From contig NZ_CP075715.1 in assembly GCF_024584805.1 (NCBI RefSeq), forward strand, positions 1,290,001 to 1,354,000: a stretch of 64,000 nucleotides of DNA, in the 5' to 3' direction. The notes under the pieces are model-generated. The model made no database searches. It had not been told where the DNA came from and was given only the letters and a program-made list of their open reading frames with translations. The position numbers and the translations under genes were made by a program. Of this stretch, positions 9,352 to 17,375 are shown piece after piece (positions within the stretch are counted from its first letter, which is position 1; the number at the start of each line of letters is the position of its first letter). Source of the stretch: Streptomyces sp. FIT100 (GTDB lineage Bacteria > Actinomycetota > Actinomycetes > Streptomycetales > Streptomycetaceae).

Positions 9352-10137
9352 TCAGACCACGGCTGCCGTCGTCGCGGGGCCGCCGAGGGCGTCGCGCCGC
9401 TCGGGCATGGTCAGGCTGACCATGCGCCGCCAGCCGCCGGCGCGCTCGTACGCGTACATCGCGTGGATGCCGGCGGCGAGCACCGCGGACTTGGCCCTGG
9501 GCCACTTCAGCACCCTGCCCATGTGGGACATGACGGCGAGACTGACGTCCCGGTAGACGGCGATCTCGGCCAGTGCCGACTCGCGCAGGGTGCGCTGGAT
9601 GGTGCGTCCGTGGCCGGCGTAGGCCAGCCGGAGCAACTCCTCGTGGCAGTAGGCCAGGTGGTTGTCCTCGTCGTTGCAGATCTGCCTGATGGCCTTGCCG
9701 ACCTCGGGGTGCTCGCCGAAGTACTTGACCAGCATGTCCATCTGGTCGGCCGCGCGCTGCTCGGTGACCCGGCTGTGCGAGAGGTAGACGAGGATGTCGT
9801 TCTCGGTGAGCGGCTCGTCGCGGCGCAGCTTCTCGTGGGCGAGGCCGATGCCCTGCTTCTCCAGCAGCATCGTGTAGTCGGTCTCGGGCGGGACGGGCAC
9901 CGGGTCGAGGCCGCGCTTCCTGAGGAGGGCGTTGAAGATCCGGCCGTGCTTGTCCTCGTCGGCGCCGTGCCGGGTGATCTTGGGGGCGAGCGCGCGCATC
10001 GACTCGGGCACGAGAGAGGCGATCCGGCCGTTCTCCCAGCCGCCCTGGGCCTCGCCGCTGGCCGCGATCGAACAGAAGAGCCGGTAGGAGTCGTCGTTGT
10101 CGAGGATCTCCTGGAACAGGCTTCGGGCCGAGAGCAT
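9352..10137 (-). CDS. Ferritin-like domain-containing protein
   Basis: 261 aa, mostly helical. It shows the Glu/His spacing of ferritin-like di-iron proteins: ITRHGADEDKHGRIF, HSRVTEQRAADQMD and CNDEDNHLAYCHEEL supply E/DxxH-type metal ligands in successive helices. It is probably cytosolic; the substrate or oxidation role is unknown. ATG at 10137 has GGAGG 8 bases upstream (revcomp of 10146-10150), which favours it over GTG 10146. The orthologue sits between corA and the LLM oxidoreductase in S. coelicolor, as I recall. Confidence 0.8.
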   Translation of the reverse strand: MLSARSLFQEILDNDDSYRLFCSIAASGEAQGGWENGRIASLVPESMRALAPKITRHGADEDKHGRIFNALLRKRGLDPVPVPPETDYTMLLEKQGIGLAHEKLRRDEPLTENDILVYLSHSRVTEQRAADQMDMLVKYFGEHPEVGKAIRQICNDEDNHLAYCHEELLRLAYAGHGRTIQRTLRESALAEIAVYRDVSLAVMSHMGRVLKWPRAKSAVLAAGIHAMYAYERAGGWRRMVSLTMPERRDALGGPATTAAVV

Positions 10138-10394
10138 CACTGCCACCTCCAGTCGGGGGTCACCCGGTCAGGCGTCCGCAAAGAACGAGTCAAGTGCGCA
10201 CGGACGGGACCGGCAACATCTCCGTCGGACAAATCCGCCGAAAGAAGGAGTGGGGCGGTATGCACGGGCGCCGGGAGGCGTGACCGCGGGGCGTGTGGCG
10301 CGTTAGGAGTCCTGACGGCCGTGGCGGGGATGCCCCCCGAGCCCCCACCACGGCCGCAGGCTTCGAAGAGCGGACGGGGCTTGGAGGACACGGC

Positions 10395-11444
10395 TCAGGC
10401 GAGGCCGGAGCGCTCCAGGGCGTCGGTCCCGGCGCGCAGCGCCGCGAGGCGCTCGTCGAGCGTGAAGCCCGCGGGGGCGAGGGTCAGCGTCGTCACACCG
10501 GCCGCGGCGTACGCCTGCATCCGCTCGGCGATCCGCTCGACGGATCCGAGCAGGGTCGTCGAGTCGATCAGCTGGTGCGGTACGGCGGCCGCGGCGCCGT
10601 CCTTGTCGCCCGCGAGGTACTTGTCCTGGATCTCCGCGGCCTCCTTCTCGTAACCCATGCGCCGGGCGAGCTGGTTGTAGAAGTTCTGCTTGCGGCTGCC
10701 CATGCCGCCGACGTACAGCGCTGTGTACGGGCGGAACATGTCGGCGAGCCCCGCGACGTCGTCGCCGACGGCGAGCGGGACGGTCGGGCACACGTCGAAG
10801 CCGTCCATGGACTTCCCGGCCTTCTCGCGGCCCGCGCGGATGTGGCGGATGGCCGTGTCCTCGAGGTGGTCCGCGGAGGGGAAGATCAGCAGGGCGCCGT
10901 CGGCGATCTCGCCGGTCTGCTCCAGGTTCTTGGGGCCGATGGCGGCGATGTACAGCGGGATGTGCTCGCGCTGCGGGTGCACGGTGAGCTTGATCGGCTT
11001 GCCCGGACCGCCGGGCAGCGGGAGGGTCCAGTGCTCACCCTCGTACGTGAGGCGCTCACGGGACATCGCCCGGCGGACGATCTCGACGTACTCGCGGGTG
11101 CGCGAGAGCGGCTTGTCGAACGTGACGCCGTACCAGCCCTCGGAGACCTGCGGGCCCGAGACGCCGAGGCCGAGGCGGAAGCGGCCGCCGGAGAGCGAGT
11201 CGAGGGTGGCCGCGGTCATCGCCGTCATGGCCGGCTGGCGGGCGGGGATCTGGAGGATCGCGGAGCCGACGTCGATGCTCTCGGTCTGGGCGGCAACCCA
11301 GGCGAGCACGGTCGGGGCGTCGGAGCCGTACGCCTCGGCGGCCCAGCACACGTCGTAGCCGAGGCGGTCCGCCTCCTGCGCCACGGCGAGGTTGTCGCCG
11401 TCCATGCCCGCGCCCCAGTAGCCGAGATTGATGCCGAGCCGCAT
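10395..11444 (-). CDS. LLM class F420-dependent oxidoreductase
   Basis: 349 aa with the luciferase-like monooxygenase (alpha/beta)8 signature: MRLGINLGYWGAG at the start, VCWAAEAYGSDAP, then FRLGLGVSGPQVSEGWYG. This arrangement is typical of actinobacterial F420-dependent enzymes that use reduced coenzyme F420 rather than FMN. GGGGAGCGGT precedes the ATG. The substrate cannot be read from sequence. It is divergent from the aldo/keto reductase gene at 11605. Confidence 0.85.
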   Translation of the reverse strand: MRLGINLGYWGAGMDGDNLAVAQEADRLGYDVCWAAEAYGSDAPTVLAWVAAQTESIDVGSAILQIPARQPAMTAMTAATLDSLSGGRFRLGLGVSGPQVSEGWYGVTFDKPLSRTREYVEIVRRAMSRERLTYEGEHWTLPLPGGPGKPIKLTVHPQREHIPLYIAAIGPKNLEQTGEIADGALLIFPSADHLEDTAIRHIRAGREKAGKSMDGFDVCPTVPLAVGDDVAGLADMFRPYTALYVGGMGSRKQNFYNQLARRMGYEKEAAEIQDKYLAGDKDGAAAAVPHQLIDSTTLLGSVERIAERMQAYAAAGVTTLTLAPAGFTLDERLAALRAGTDALERSGLA

Positions 11445-11604
11445 ACCGCTCCCCTTACCGATGAGTAACGTTCCTTGTCGCGGGACTCTAGCGCGGCGGT
11501 CGGGGATCCGTCAGGAGTGATCGGGCCGGGGTTCGGCGGCCGTTCCCGCGCGAGTTGTCCACAGGGTCGCTCGGGGTTGGGCCGTGGCCAGTAATCTCGC
11601 GCCC

Positions 11605-12588
11605 ATGGAGCAGAGGCAACTCGGCCGCACCGGCCTGCGGGTGTCCCGGATCGGACTCGGCACTCTGACGTGGGGCCGCGACACCGACGAGCACGACGCC
11701 GCCGACCAGTTGAAGGTCTTCTGGGAGGCGGGCGGCACGCTGGTCGACACCGCCGATGTGTACGGCGGCGGCGAAGCGGAGTACCTGCTCGGGCGCCTCG
11801 TCGAGCGGCTCGTGCCGCGGCGCGATCTCGTCATCGCGACGAAGGCGGGCAGCGTGCTGGAGCCGGACCGCCGCTTCGACGGCTCGCGCGGGCATCTGCT
11901 GTCGGCGCTCGACACATCCCTGGAGCGGCTCGGCACGGACCACGTCGATCTCTGGCAGGTCCACGCCTACGACCCGCTGACGCCCCTGGACGAGACGCTC
12001 CAGGCACTGGACATCGCGGTGAGCAGCGGCCGCGCGCGCTATGCGGGGGTGTCGAACTTCTGCGGCTGGCAGCTGGCGAAGGCGGCCACGTGGCAGCTCG
12101 CCGCGCCGGGCATACGGACCCGCCTCGCGAGCACACAGATGGAGTACTCGCTGCTGCAGCGCGGGGTCGAGCGGGAGGTGCTGCCCGCGGCGCTGGACCT
12201 GGGCCTGGGGCTGCTGCCTTCGTCACCGCTCGGGCGGGGCGTGCTGACGGGCAAGTACCGCACCGCGACACCGGTGGACTCGCGCGGGGCGTCGGAGCTG
12301 ATGGCCGCGTTCGTGGAGCCCTATCTGGACGAAGCGGCGAGCCGCATCGTGGACGCGGTGGCGACGGCGGCGGACGGCCTGACGACGACTCCGCTGGAGG
12401 TCGCGCTGGCGTGGGTCCGCGACCGCCCCGGCGTGGTGGCCCCGATCGTGGGCGCGCGCACCGCGCAGCAGCTCGCGGCGGCGTTGTCAGTGGAGACCCT
12501 TAGTCTTCCTGACGAGATCTGCCAGGCGCTCGACGATGTGTCGGCGCCCGTGCACCGCTATCCCGATCAGGACTGGAGCACGCTGTGA
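11605..12588 (+). CDS. Aldo/keto reductase
   Basis: 327 aa, NAD(P)H-dependent aldo/keto reductase barrel. Visible motifs are TGLRVSRIGLGTLTWG, VDTADVYGGGEAE (catalytic Asp and Tyr), VIATKAGS (catalytic Lys) and DHVDLWQVHAYDP. I use ATG 11605 (MEQRQLGRTG) because the family begins there; the GTG at 11584 would add seven residues. The stop TGA overlaps the GTG start of the next gene (GTGA), indicating translational coupling with the RecD2-like gene. The physiological substrate is unknown. Confidence 0.9.
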   Translation: MEQRQLGRTGLRVSRIGLGTLTWGRDTDEHDAADQLKVFWEAGGTLVDTADVYGGGEAEYLLGRLVERLVPRRDLVIATKAGSVLEPDRRFDGSRGHLLSALDTSLERLGTDHVDLWQVHAYDPLTPLDETLQALDIAVSSGRARYAGVSNFCGWQLAKAATWQLAAPGIRTRLASTQMEYSLLQRGVEREVLPAALDLGLGLLPSSPLGRGVLTGKYRTATPVDSRGASELMAAFVEPYLDEAASRIVDAVATAADGLTTTPLEVALAWVRDRPGVVAPIVGARTAQQLAAALSVETLSLPDEICQALDDVSAPVHRYPDQDWSTL

Positions 12589-14780
12589 CTGCGCTTCCCG
12601 GGGCGACCCCCGGATCCCCGGCCGACGAGCGCGAGGGCGGCGCGTTCGCCGCGACGAGCGCCGAGCCCGCGCCGCCCGCCGACGACTCGGCTCCGGGCGG
12701 GCCCGGCGAGGAGAGCGAGTCGGACGGCGAGTCCGCACAGTCCCCGTCCCCGTCCGCGGACGGGGAGTCGGCGGATCGCGAGCCGACGGACGGCAAGACC
12801 CCGGACAGCGAGGCCGCGGACGGCGGTGATGTGTCCGAGGCGCAGGCGGAGCTGGCGGCGCAGCGGGAGCTGCGGGCGCGGATCGAGCAGCGCAAGGCGG
12901 AGAAGGGCGGGCCGATCGAGGCCGGCGCGAAGCTGAGCGGCACCGCCGCCGATCTGCTGGCGGCCGTGAAGGCCGTGGAGAGCGGCAGCAAGCCGGGGGC
13001 CTCCTTCTTCGAGGCGCCCACGGCACCGCGCCGCCCGGCGCCGTCCTCCGTGCCGTCGCCGGAGCGGTCCAGGGTGCCGGAGCCCGAGCGGGCCCCGCGG
13101 CAGCCGGACGCCGGGGCCGTGGCCGCCGTGTTGGAGGTGCTCGTGGCGGGTGGGGCGCCCGAGGAGCTCGCGGAGCGCGTCGCCGAGGTGCTCGGGGAGC
13201 AGGCCGCGCAGGCGCTGCGCGGGGACCCGTGGCGGCTGCTGGCCGTGCCGGGGATGCGGCCGGAGCAGGCCGACGGGTTCGCCCGGGCGCTGCTCGGCGC
13301 GGAGTGCGGGCCGGGTGACGAGCGGCGCACGGACGCGTTGGTGTCCTGGCTGCTGGAGCAGGCGGCGCTCCAGGGGCACACGGCCCTGGAATCGTCGGCC
13401 GTGCGCAAGGCGCTCGGCGGGCGCTCCGTGCCCGACCCCGACGGGGCGCTCCAGCACGCGATCGCCGAGGGCGCGGTGCTGGTGTTCCAGGACGGCCTGG
13501 ACGACCGTGCCGACACCGAGGACGAGGCCGGCGGTGACGCTGAGCGTGCCCCCGAGGTGCCCGTCCTGCTGGGGCTCGACCGGTACGCGCTGGCGGAGGA
13601 GAGCCTCGCGGACGGCCTCGCCCGGCTGATCAGGACCGGCCCGGACGACAGCTGGGACGGACCGGAGCTGGTCCGGGCCGCCGGCAGGCACGGGCTCGTC
13701 CTGCACACCGGCGGTGAGGCGGCCCGCGCGGAGCCCGTGGCCGTCGTCGAGGCCGCGCGTGCGCACGGCCTGCGCGCGGTGGTCGCCGTCCACAGCGAGA
13801 ACGGGCGGCGCCGGCTGGGCGCCGACGCCGTCACCGTGCACGGGCTGCTGTCCGGCACACAGGGCCCGGGCCGGGACGAGGACGGGGCGCTCGCCCTGGA
13901 CCTGCTCGCCGTGCTCGACGCGCCGCAACTCGACGTCGAGACCGCCGCGATGCTCGCGGAGTCGCTGCCGGACGGCGGCCGGCTGGTGCTGAGCGGTGAC
14001 CCGGGCGTGCTGTGGTCGGCAGGCGCGGGGCGGGTGTTCGCCGATGTGCTGGCCGCCCGGGTGTGCCCGCATGTCGCGTCCCGCACGCCCGACCCCGGCC
14101 CGATCGGCGAGCTGGTCTCCGGCATCGGGATCGGCGAGTTGAACCAGGTGGAGGCGCCGGGCAAGGAGGTCGTGATCGTCCCGGTCCGCGACGCGGGCGA
14201 GGCCGTGCACCGTACGGTCCAGCTGGTCGCGGACTCGGTGCCGCGGGCGATCGGCATTCCCGCCGAGCAGACCCAGGTGATCACGGTCGGCCACGGCGGC
14301 TCCGCGGGCACCCGTGCGCTCAACGCGGCGCTGAAAGAGCGGCTCAACCCCGGCCCGGGCCGGTTCGGCGGCTTCGATCCGGGCGACCGGGTCGCGTACG
14401 TCCCGTCGCCGGGGCGGACCGTCTGCGGCACGGTGGTCTCCGCGGACGCGGAAGGGCTGCGGCTCGACTGCGAGGGCACGCCCGTCGTCGTCCCGAAGGA
14501 GCGGGTGGCCTCGGCGCTGCGGCACGGCTGGGCGCTCACCGCGCACCAGGCGGCCGGGATGCGCTGGCCGGCCGTGGTCGCGGTGCTCCCCGGCGACGCC
14601 GCGCAGGCCCTGAGCCGTCCCTGGGTTCACACGGCCTTCAGCCGCGCCGAGCGCCACCTCTCCGTCGTCCACGGGGTGGAGCAGGCCCTGCCCCGAGCCG
14701 TCGCGGAGATCCCCGCGCAGGAACGCACGACTCGGCTGAGGCCCCTCCTGGAGGGCCTGCTCGCCACCTCCGGCGACTGA
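12585..14780 (+). CDS. RecD2-like helix-hairpin-helix protein with degenerate ATPase motifs
   Basis: 731 aa. Residues 1-110 are acidic low complexity. A helix-hairpin-helix region (about 170-235, GDPWRLLAVPGMRPEQADGF) and a WH-like segment follow, in the same order as RecD2 helicases. The P-loop position reads LHTGGEAARAEPVAV (about 370) instead of GGPGTGKT. The Walker B position reads LLAVLDAPQLD (about 440) instead of VDEASM. The next motif, LVLSGDPGVLWSAGAGRVF, still resembles RecD2 VGDxxQLPSVGAG, and the C-terminus has a UvrD_C_2-like domain (FDPGDRVAYV, LTAHQAAGMRWPAVV, HTAFSRAERHLSVV). I infer a former helicase that probably cannot hydrolyse ATP. Its role is unknown. Confidence 0.8.
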   Translation: MTALPGATPGSPADEREGGAFAATSAEPAPPADDSAPGGPGEESESDGESAQSPSPSADGESADREPTDGKTPDSEAADGGDVSEAQAELAAQRELRARIEQRKAEKGGPIEAGAKLSGTAADLLAAVKAVESGSKPGASFFEAPTAPRRPAPSSVPSPERSRVPEPERAPRQPDAGAVAAVLEVLVAGGAPEELAERVAEVLGEQAAQALRGDPWRLLAVPGMRPEQADGFARALLGAECGPGDERRTDALVSWLLEQAALQGHTALESSAVRKALGGRSVPDPDGALQHAIAEGAVLVFQDGLDDRADTEDEAGGDAERAPEVPVLLGLDRYALAEESLADGLARLIRTGPDDSWDGPELVRAAGRHGLVLHTGGEAARAEPVAVVEAARAHGLRAVVAVHSENGRRRLGADAVTVHGLLSGTQGPGRDEDGALALDLLAVLDAPQLDVETAAMLAESLPDGGRLVLSGDPGVLWSAGAGRVFADVLAARVCPHVASRTPDPGPIGELVSGIGIGELNQVEAPGKEVVIVPVRDAGEAVHRTVQLVADSVPRAIGIPAEQTQVITVGHGGSAGTRALNAALKERLNPGPGRFGGFDPGDRVAYVPSPGRTVCGTVVSADAEGLRLDCEGTPVVVPKERVASALRHGWALTAHQAAGMRWPAVVAVLPGDAAQALSRPWVHTAFSRAERHLSVVHGVEQALPRAVAEIPAQERTTRLRPLLEGLLATSGD

Positions 14781-15092
14781 CCCGACGAGCACGGCGGGGG
14801 CGGTCCCGCCGCGCCGTCTCGGCCCCCGCGCAGGGCGCCTGCCACCGTGTGGCCGACGACGGCACGGCCCTCGACGCCGCCTCCGTCCACCCGACCGGAA
14901 GCGCGCCGCCCGGCACGCGCGGTGTGCCGCCGTGTCCTGCCCCGGAGGCCGGACGGCCGGGAACCGCAGCTCCTGGCGCCGGGGCCTGCCCGACGGACGG
15001 ACCCCGGCATGCCGTCGCCCTGCCCGGGCACCCGTTGCCGGGGGCCCCGAGCAGGGCGACGGGGGATTCGGGGGTTCGAGGGTTCGAGGACG
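14781..15092. other. 312-bp convergent gap
   Basis: This gap lies between the convergent RecD2-like gene and the small acidic protein gene. Apart from the hairpin at 14792-14811 I see no gene, RNA or clear repeat. Confidence 0.5.
14792..14811 (+). terminator. Probable hairpin terminator of the AKR/RecD2-like operon
   Basis: A 7-bp perfect stem (CGGCGGG / CCCGCCG) with a 6-base loop lies 12 bases after the stop codon. No U tract. Confidence 0.45.
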
Positions 15093-15758
15093 TCAGCCCC
15101 TGGAGAGGACCTCGTCGTCCTCGTCCAGGTCGTCCTCGTCGAAGACCGAACTGACGTCGAAGCGGCAGACGACCCGCTCGGGGTCCGCCTGGTCGAAGGG
15201 GGTGCTCAGCCACTCACCGGGCTCGGGCAGCTCGTCCGAGGCGGACACCCACAGGGTCGAGTCGCCCTCCTCCAGGCCGAACTCCTTGTGACGGGAGGCG
15301 ATTTCGTCTGGTTCGTACTCTCCGAAGAGCACGCCGAGCGCGGCGTGCACGCTCGTGCCGACGACCGCACCCGCCCGGTCCGAGGTGTCGTCGTCCCGGT
15401 CCAGGTCGGCGATGCGCTGGGACTGGGCGAGCAGTCGCTGGGGCTCGGCCACGGCGTAGTCGCGGCGGATGAGCACGCTCAGGGCGTTCGGCTCCTCGGG
15501 ACCGGCGTAGGGCGGGAGGGAATCGTCCGCCCCGGGGATCTCGAAGGGGGTGACCTCGTCATAGCGGTCGTAGAGGCGTTCGTCGTAGGCCTCGGCCGCG
15601 GCGGCCAGCGCATTGAACGCCGCGTACACCGCCGGGTCGTCCTCTCCCGTGCGGCGTTCCACCGCTTCGAGGTGACGGTCCAGCGCGGCTTTGACCGCCT
15701 CGGCGGCGGCGCGAACCTCGGCAGCCGTGGGCTGCGCAGGAGCGGATGCATCAGACAT
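15093..15758 (-). CDS. Conserved hypothetical acidic protein
   Basis: 221 aa, strongly acidic, especially at the C-terminus (SSVFDEDDLDEDDEVLSRG). No signal peptide or membrane segment. The N-terminal 80 residues are helical and Ala/Glu-rich. I start at MSDASAPAQP (15758), because upstream codons look non-coding. It is divergent from the DUF5703 gene 47 bases away. The same pair lies just before chpC in S. coelicolor, as I recall. I do not recognise a function. Confidence 0.75.
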   Translation of the reverse strand: MSDASAPAQPTAAEVRAAAEAVKAALDRHLEAVERRTGEDDPAVYAAFNALAAAAEAYDERLYDRYDEVTPFEIPGADDSLPPYAGPEEPNALSVLIRRDYAVAEPQRLLAQSQRIADLDRDDDTSDRAGAVVGTSVHAALGVLFGEYEPDEIASRHKEFGLEEGDSTLWVSASDELPEPGEWLSTPFDQADPERVVCRFDVSSVFDEDDLDEDDEVLSRG

Positions 15759-15805
15759 AGGGCAGACGCTATCCGTACCGGGGCTCTGCCCGCACAATAG
15801 ATGCG

Positions 15806-15994
15806 ATGCCGGAATACGAATTTGTCGACGTGTACGTGCCACGCGGGGTCTCTCGCAAGGAGGCGACCCGTCTGCTGACCGACCACGCCGAGTACGGACA
15901 CTGGGAGTTGGACCGACTGAGTCTCCGCCGGGACGGCAGCCGTAAGGTGCGCCTGCGCCGGCGCATCATCCGTCAGGTACGCGCCACTTGGTGA
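15806..15994 (+). CDS. DUF5703 family small basic protein
   Basis: 62 aa, beginning MPEYEFVDVYVPRGVSRKEA and ending in an Arg-rich helix (VRLRRRIIRQVRATW). It matches the actinobacterial DUF5703 family: a short strand, then HAEYGHWELDRLSLRRDG. No catalytic motif is seen and the function is unknown. A strong bidirectional terminator follows 18 bases after the stop. Confidence 0.85.
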   Translation: MPEYEFVDVYVPRGVSRKEATRLLTDHAEYGHWELDRLSLRRDGSRKVRLRRRIIRQVRATW

Positions 15995-16012
15995 GATTCT
16001 GCTGCACGAAGG

Positions 16013-16046
16013 ACGGAGCGGGCCCGCTGTTGCGGGCCCGCTCCGT
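16013..16046. terminator. Bidirectional hairpin terminator between DUF5703 and chpC
   Basis: A perfect 15-bp inverted repeat (ACGGAGCGGGCCCGC / GCGGGCCCGCTCCGT) with a TGTT loop lies between two convergent genes. It can serve both strands. Confidence 0.85.
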
Positions 16047-16061
16047 TCTGTCACGACGCGC

Positions 16062-16820
16062 TTACGCGGAGGCGCGGGCCCTGCGGTAGAGGATCACACC
16101 GCCGAGCAGCAGCCCGGCGCTCGCGGGGATCACGTACCCGAGCGAACCGGCTCCGGTCTGCGCGAGCTCGTCCGTGGCCCTGGGCGGGGTGACGGTGTCG
16201 GTGTCCGGGGTGTTCGGGACCGACGGCTCGATCGGCGTTCCCGGCTGACCGGGCTCACCCGGTTCTCCAGGCTGACCGGGCTCACCCGGCTCACCGGGCT
16301 CACCGGGCTCACCGGGTTCCCCAGGCTCACCGGGCTCTCCGGGTTCCCCAGGCTCACCGGGCTCTCCGGGTTCCCCGGGCTCACCCGGCCCGTCCGGTCC
16401 GTTCTTGCAGTCGTTGCCGAGCGCTCCGTTGCCGAAGCCGACGACCGACGCGCTGTTGCCGCAGACGTTCACCGGGGCATGCACCGGAACCTGGACGGTG
16501 TTGCCGGAGGCGACGCCGGGCGAGTTCGACGTCGCGCCCTCGGCGTGGGCGCCCCCATCGTGATTCGAGGAACCGGAATTGGTGCAGCTGTTCCCGAACG
16601 CGGGGTTCAGCAACCCGATGACGTTCACGGTATTGCCGCAGACATTGACCGGGGCATGCACCGGGGCCTGGACCGTGTTCCCGGAAAGCACACCCGGGGA
16701 ATTCGCGGCGCCCCCACGGGCGTCCGCGCCTCCGTGCGCATGTGCGTAGCCGCCGCCGAGGACGAGTACGCCGCTCGCGGCCGCCACCGTGATCAGGCCC
16801 TTGCGAGTGACCTGTCGCAT
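16062..16820 (-). CDS. chpC: Long chaplin with two chaplin domains and a sortase signal
   Basis: 252 aa. A signal peptide (residues 1-28) is followed by two chaplin domains (about 35-80 and 98-140), each with the paired Cys of the family (61/79 and 120/138) and the NSPGVxSGNTVQxPVHAPVNVCGN signature. A collagen-like Gly-Glu-Pro linker (about 143-195) acts as a wall-spanning spacer. The C-terminus has an LAQTG sorting motif (219-223), a hydrophobic helix and RRARASA. It should be linked to peptidoglycan by a sortase and anchor the amyloid surface layer of aerial hyphae. It lies next to chpH, as in S. coelicolor (SCO1674/SCO1675). Long chaplins are developmentally expressed. Confidence 0.95.
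   Translation of the reverse strand: MRQVTRKGLITVAAASGVLVLGGGYAHAHGGADARGGAANSPGVLSGNTVQAPVHAPVNVCGNTVNVIGLLNPAFGNSCTNSGSSNHDGGAHAEGATSNSPGVASGNTVQVPVHAPVNVCGNSASVVGFGNGALGNDCKNGPDGPGEPGEPGEPGEPGEPGEPGEPGEPGEPGEPGEPGEPGQPGEPGEPGQPGTPIEPSVPNTPDTDTVTPPRATDELAQTGAGSLGYVIPASAGLLLGGVILYRRARASA
16238..16394 (-). repeat. Collagen-like Gly-Glu-Pro coding repeat in chpC
   Basis: In-frame repetition of a 9-base unit encoding Gly-Glu-Pro (some Gly-Gln-Pro). Such tracts vary in copy number between strains by slippage and would change the length of the wall-spanning stalk. Confidence 0.85.
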
Positions 16821-16954
16821 AGCTACTTCCTGCCTTCTGACTTCCGGATTACCCCCAGGCGCCTCGCCGGGGGGTGGAATGCGGACGGCCCCGGAGGTGC
16901 TTGGCGCGCACTCCGGGGCCGCCGGGATCAGCCCTCACTGGGCAAGACGCAACG

Positions 16955-17188
16955 TCACTCGTTGATGCAGGTGTTGCCGAAGGCGGGGTTCAGCAGCCCG
17001 ATCACGGAGATCGTGTTGCCGCAGACGTTCACCGGCACATGGATGGGCGCCTGAACGACGTTGCCCGAAAGCACACCCGGGGACTGCAGGGCAGCACCCT
17101 GAGCGCCCGAGTCGGCGACGGCCATCCCCGCACCCGCGAGAACCAGACCACCGGTGACAGCCGCAGCAGCGACGACCTTCTTGATCAT
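16955..17188 (-). CDS. chpH: Short chaplin ChpH
   Basis: 77 aa: a signal peptide (residues 1-26, MIKKVVAAAAVTGGLVLAG) and one chaplin domain with Cys56 and Cys74 (VNVCGNTISVIGLLNPAFGNTC). Secreted short chaplins self-assemble into amyloid fibrils that lower surface tension, so that aerial hyphae can leave the aqueous medium. A near-perfect Shine-Dalgarno (AGGAGGAATA) precedes the ATG, implying high translation. In S. coelicolor chpH is among the most strongly expressed chaplins and responds to the BldN/Bld cascade. Confidence 0.96.
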   Translation of the reverse strand: MIKKVVAAAAVTGGLVLAGAGMAVADSGAQGAALQSPGVLSGNVVQAPIHVPVNVCGNTISVIGLLNPAFGNTCINE

Positions 17189-17375
17189 TATTCCTCCTAG
17201 TAGGCAATGCGATCCCAGCCGCGGACCGCACTCCCTGTAACGAGGAGGGAGTAATGGGGCTACTAGCGTATCGTCGCATTCACTCGTTTCAGTCAAATAC
17301 GTACGCCTGGCCGATTGTTGGAGTCCCGTTTCAGCAGATCGGGCGGTTTTCCCCGGCCCGGGTCAGCATGACGTG
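17189..17375 (-). promoter_or_regulatory. Upstream region of chpH
   Basis: 187 bases between the M20 peptidase stop and chpH. It should hold the chpH promoter. Visible features are the SD sequence and an inverted repeat ACTCCCT-N9-AGGGAGT around 17229-17251. I cannot identify the -35/-10 elements with confidence. Confidence 0.4.

Noticed and set aside
14627..15213. Arg-rich frames in the gap after the RecD2-like gene
   Set aside because: No start with a ribosome site, no conserved character; convergent-gap noise.
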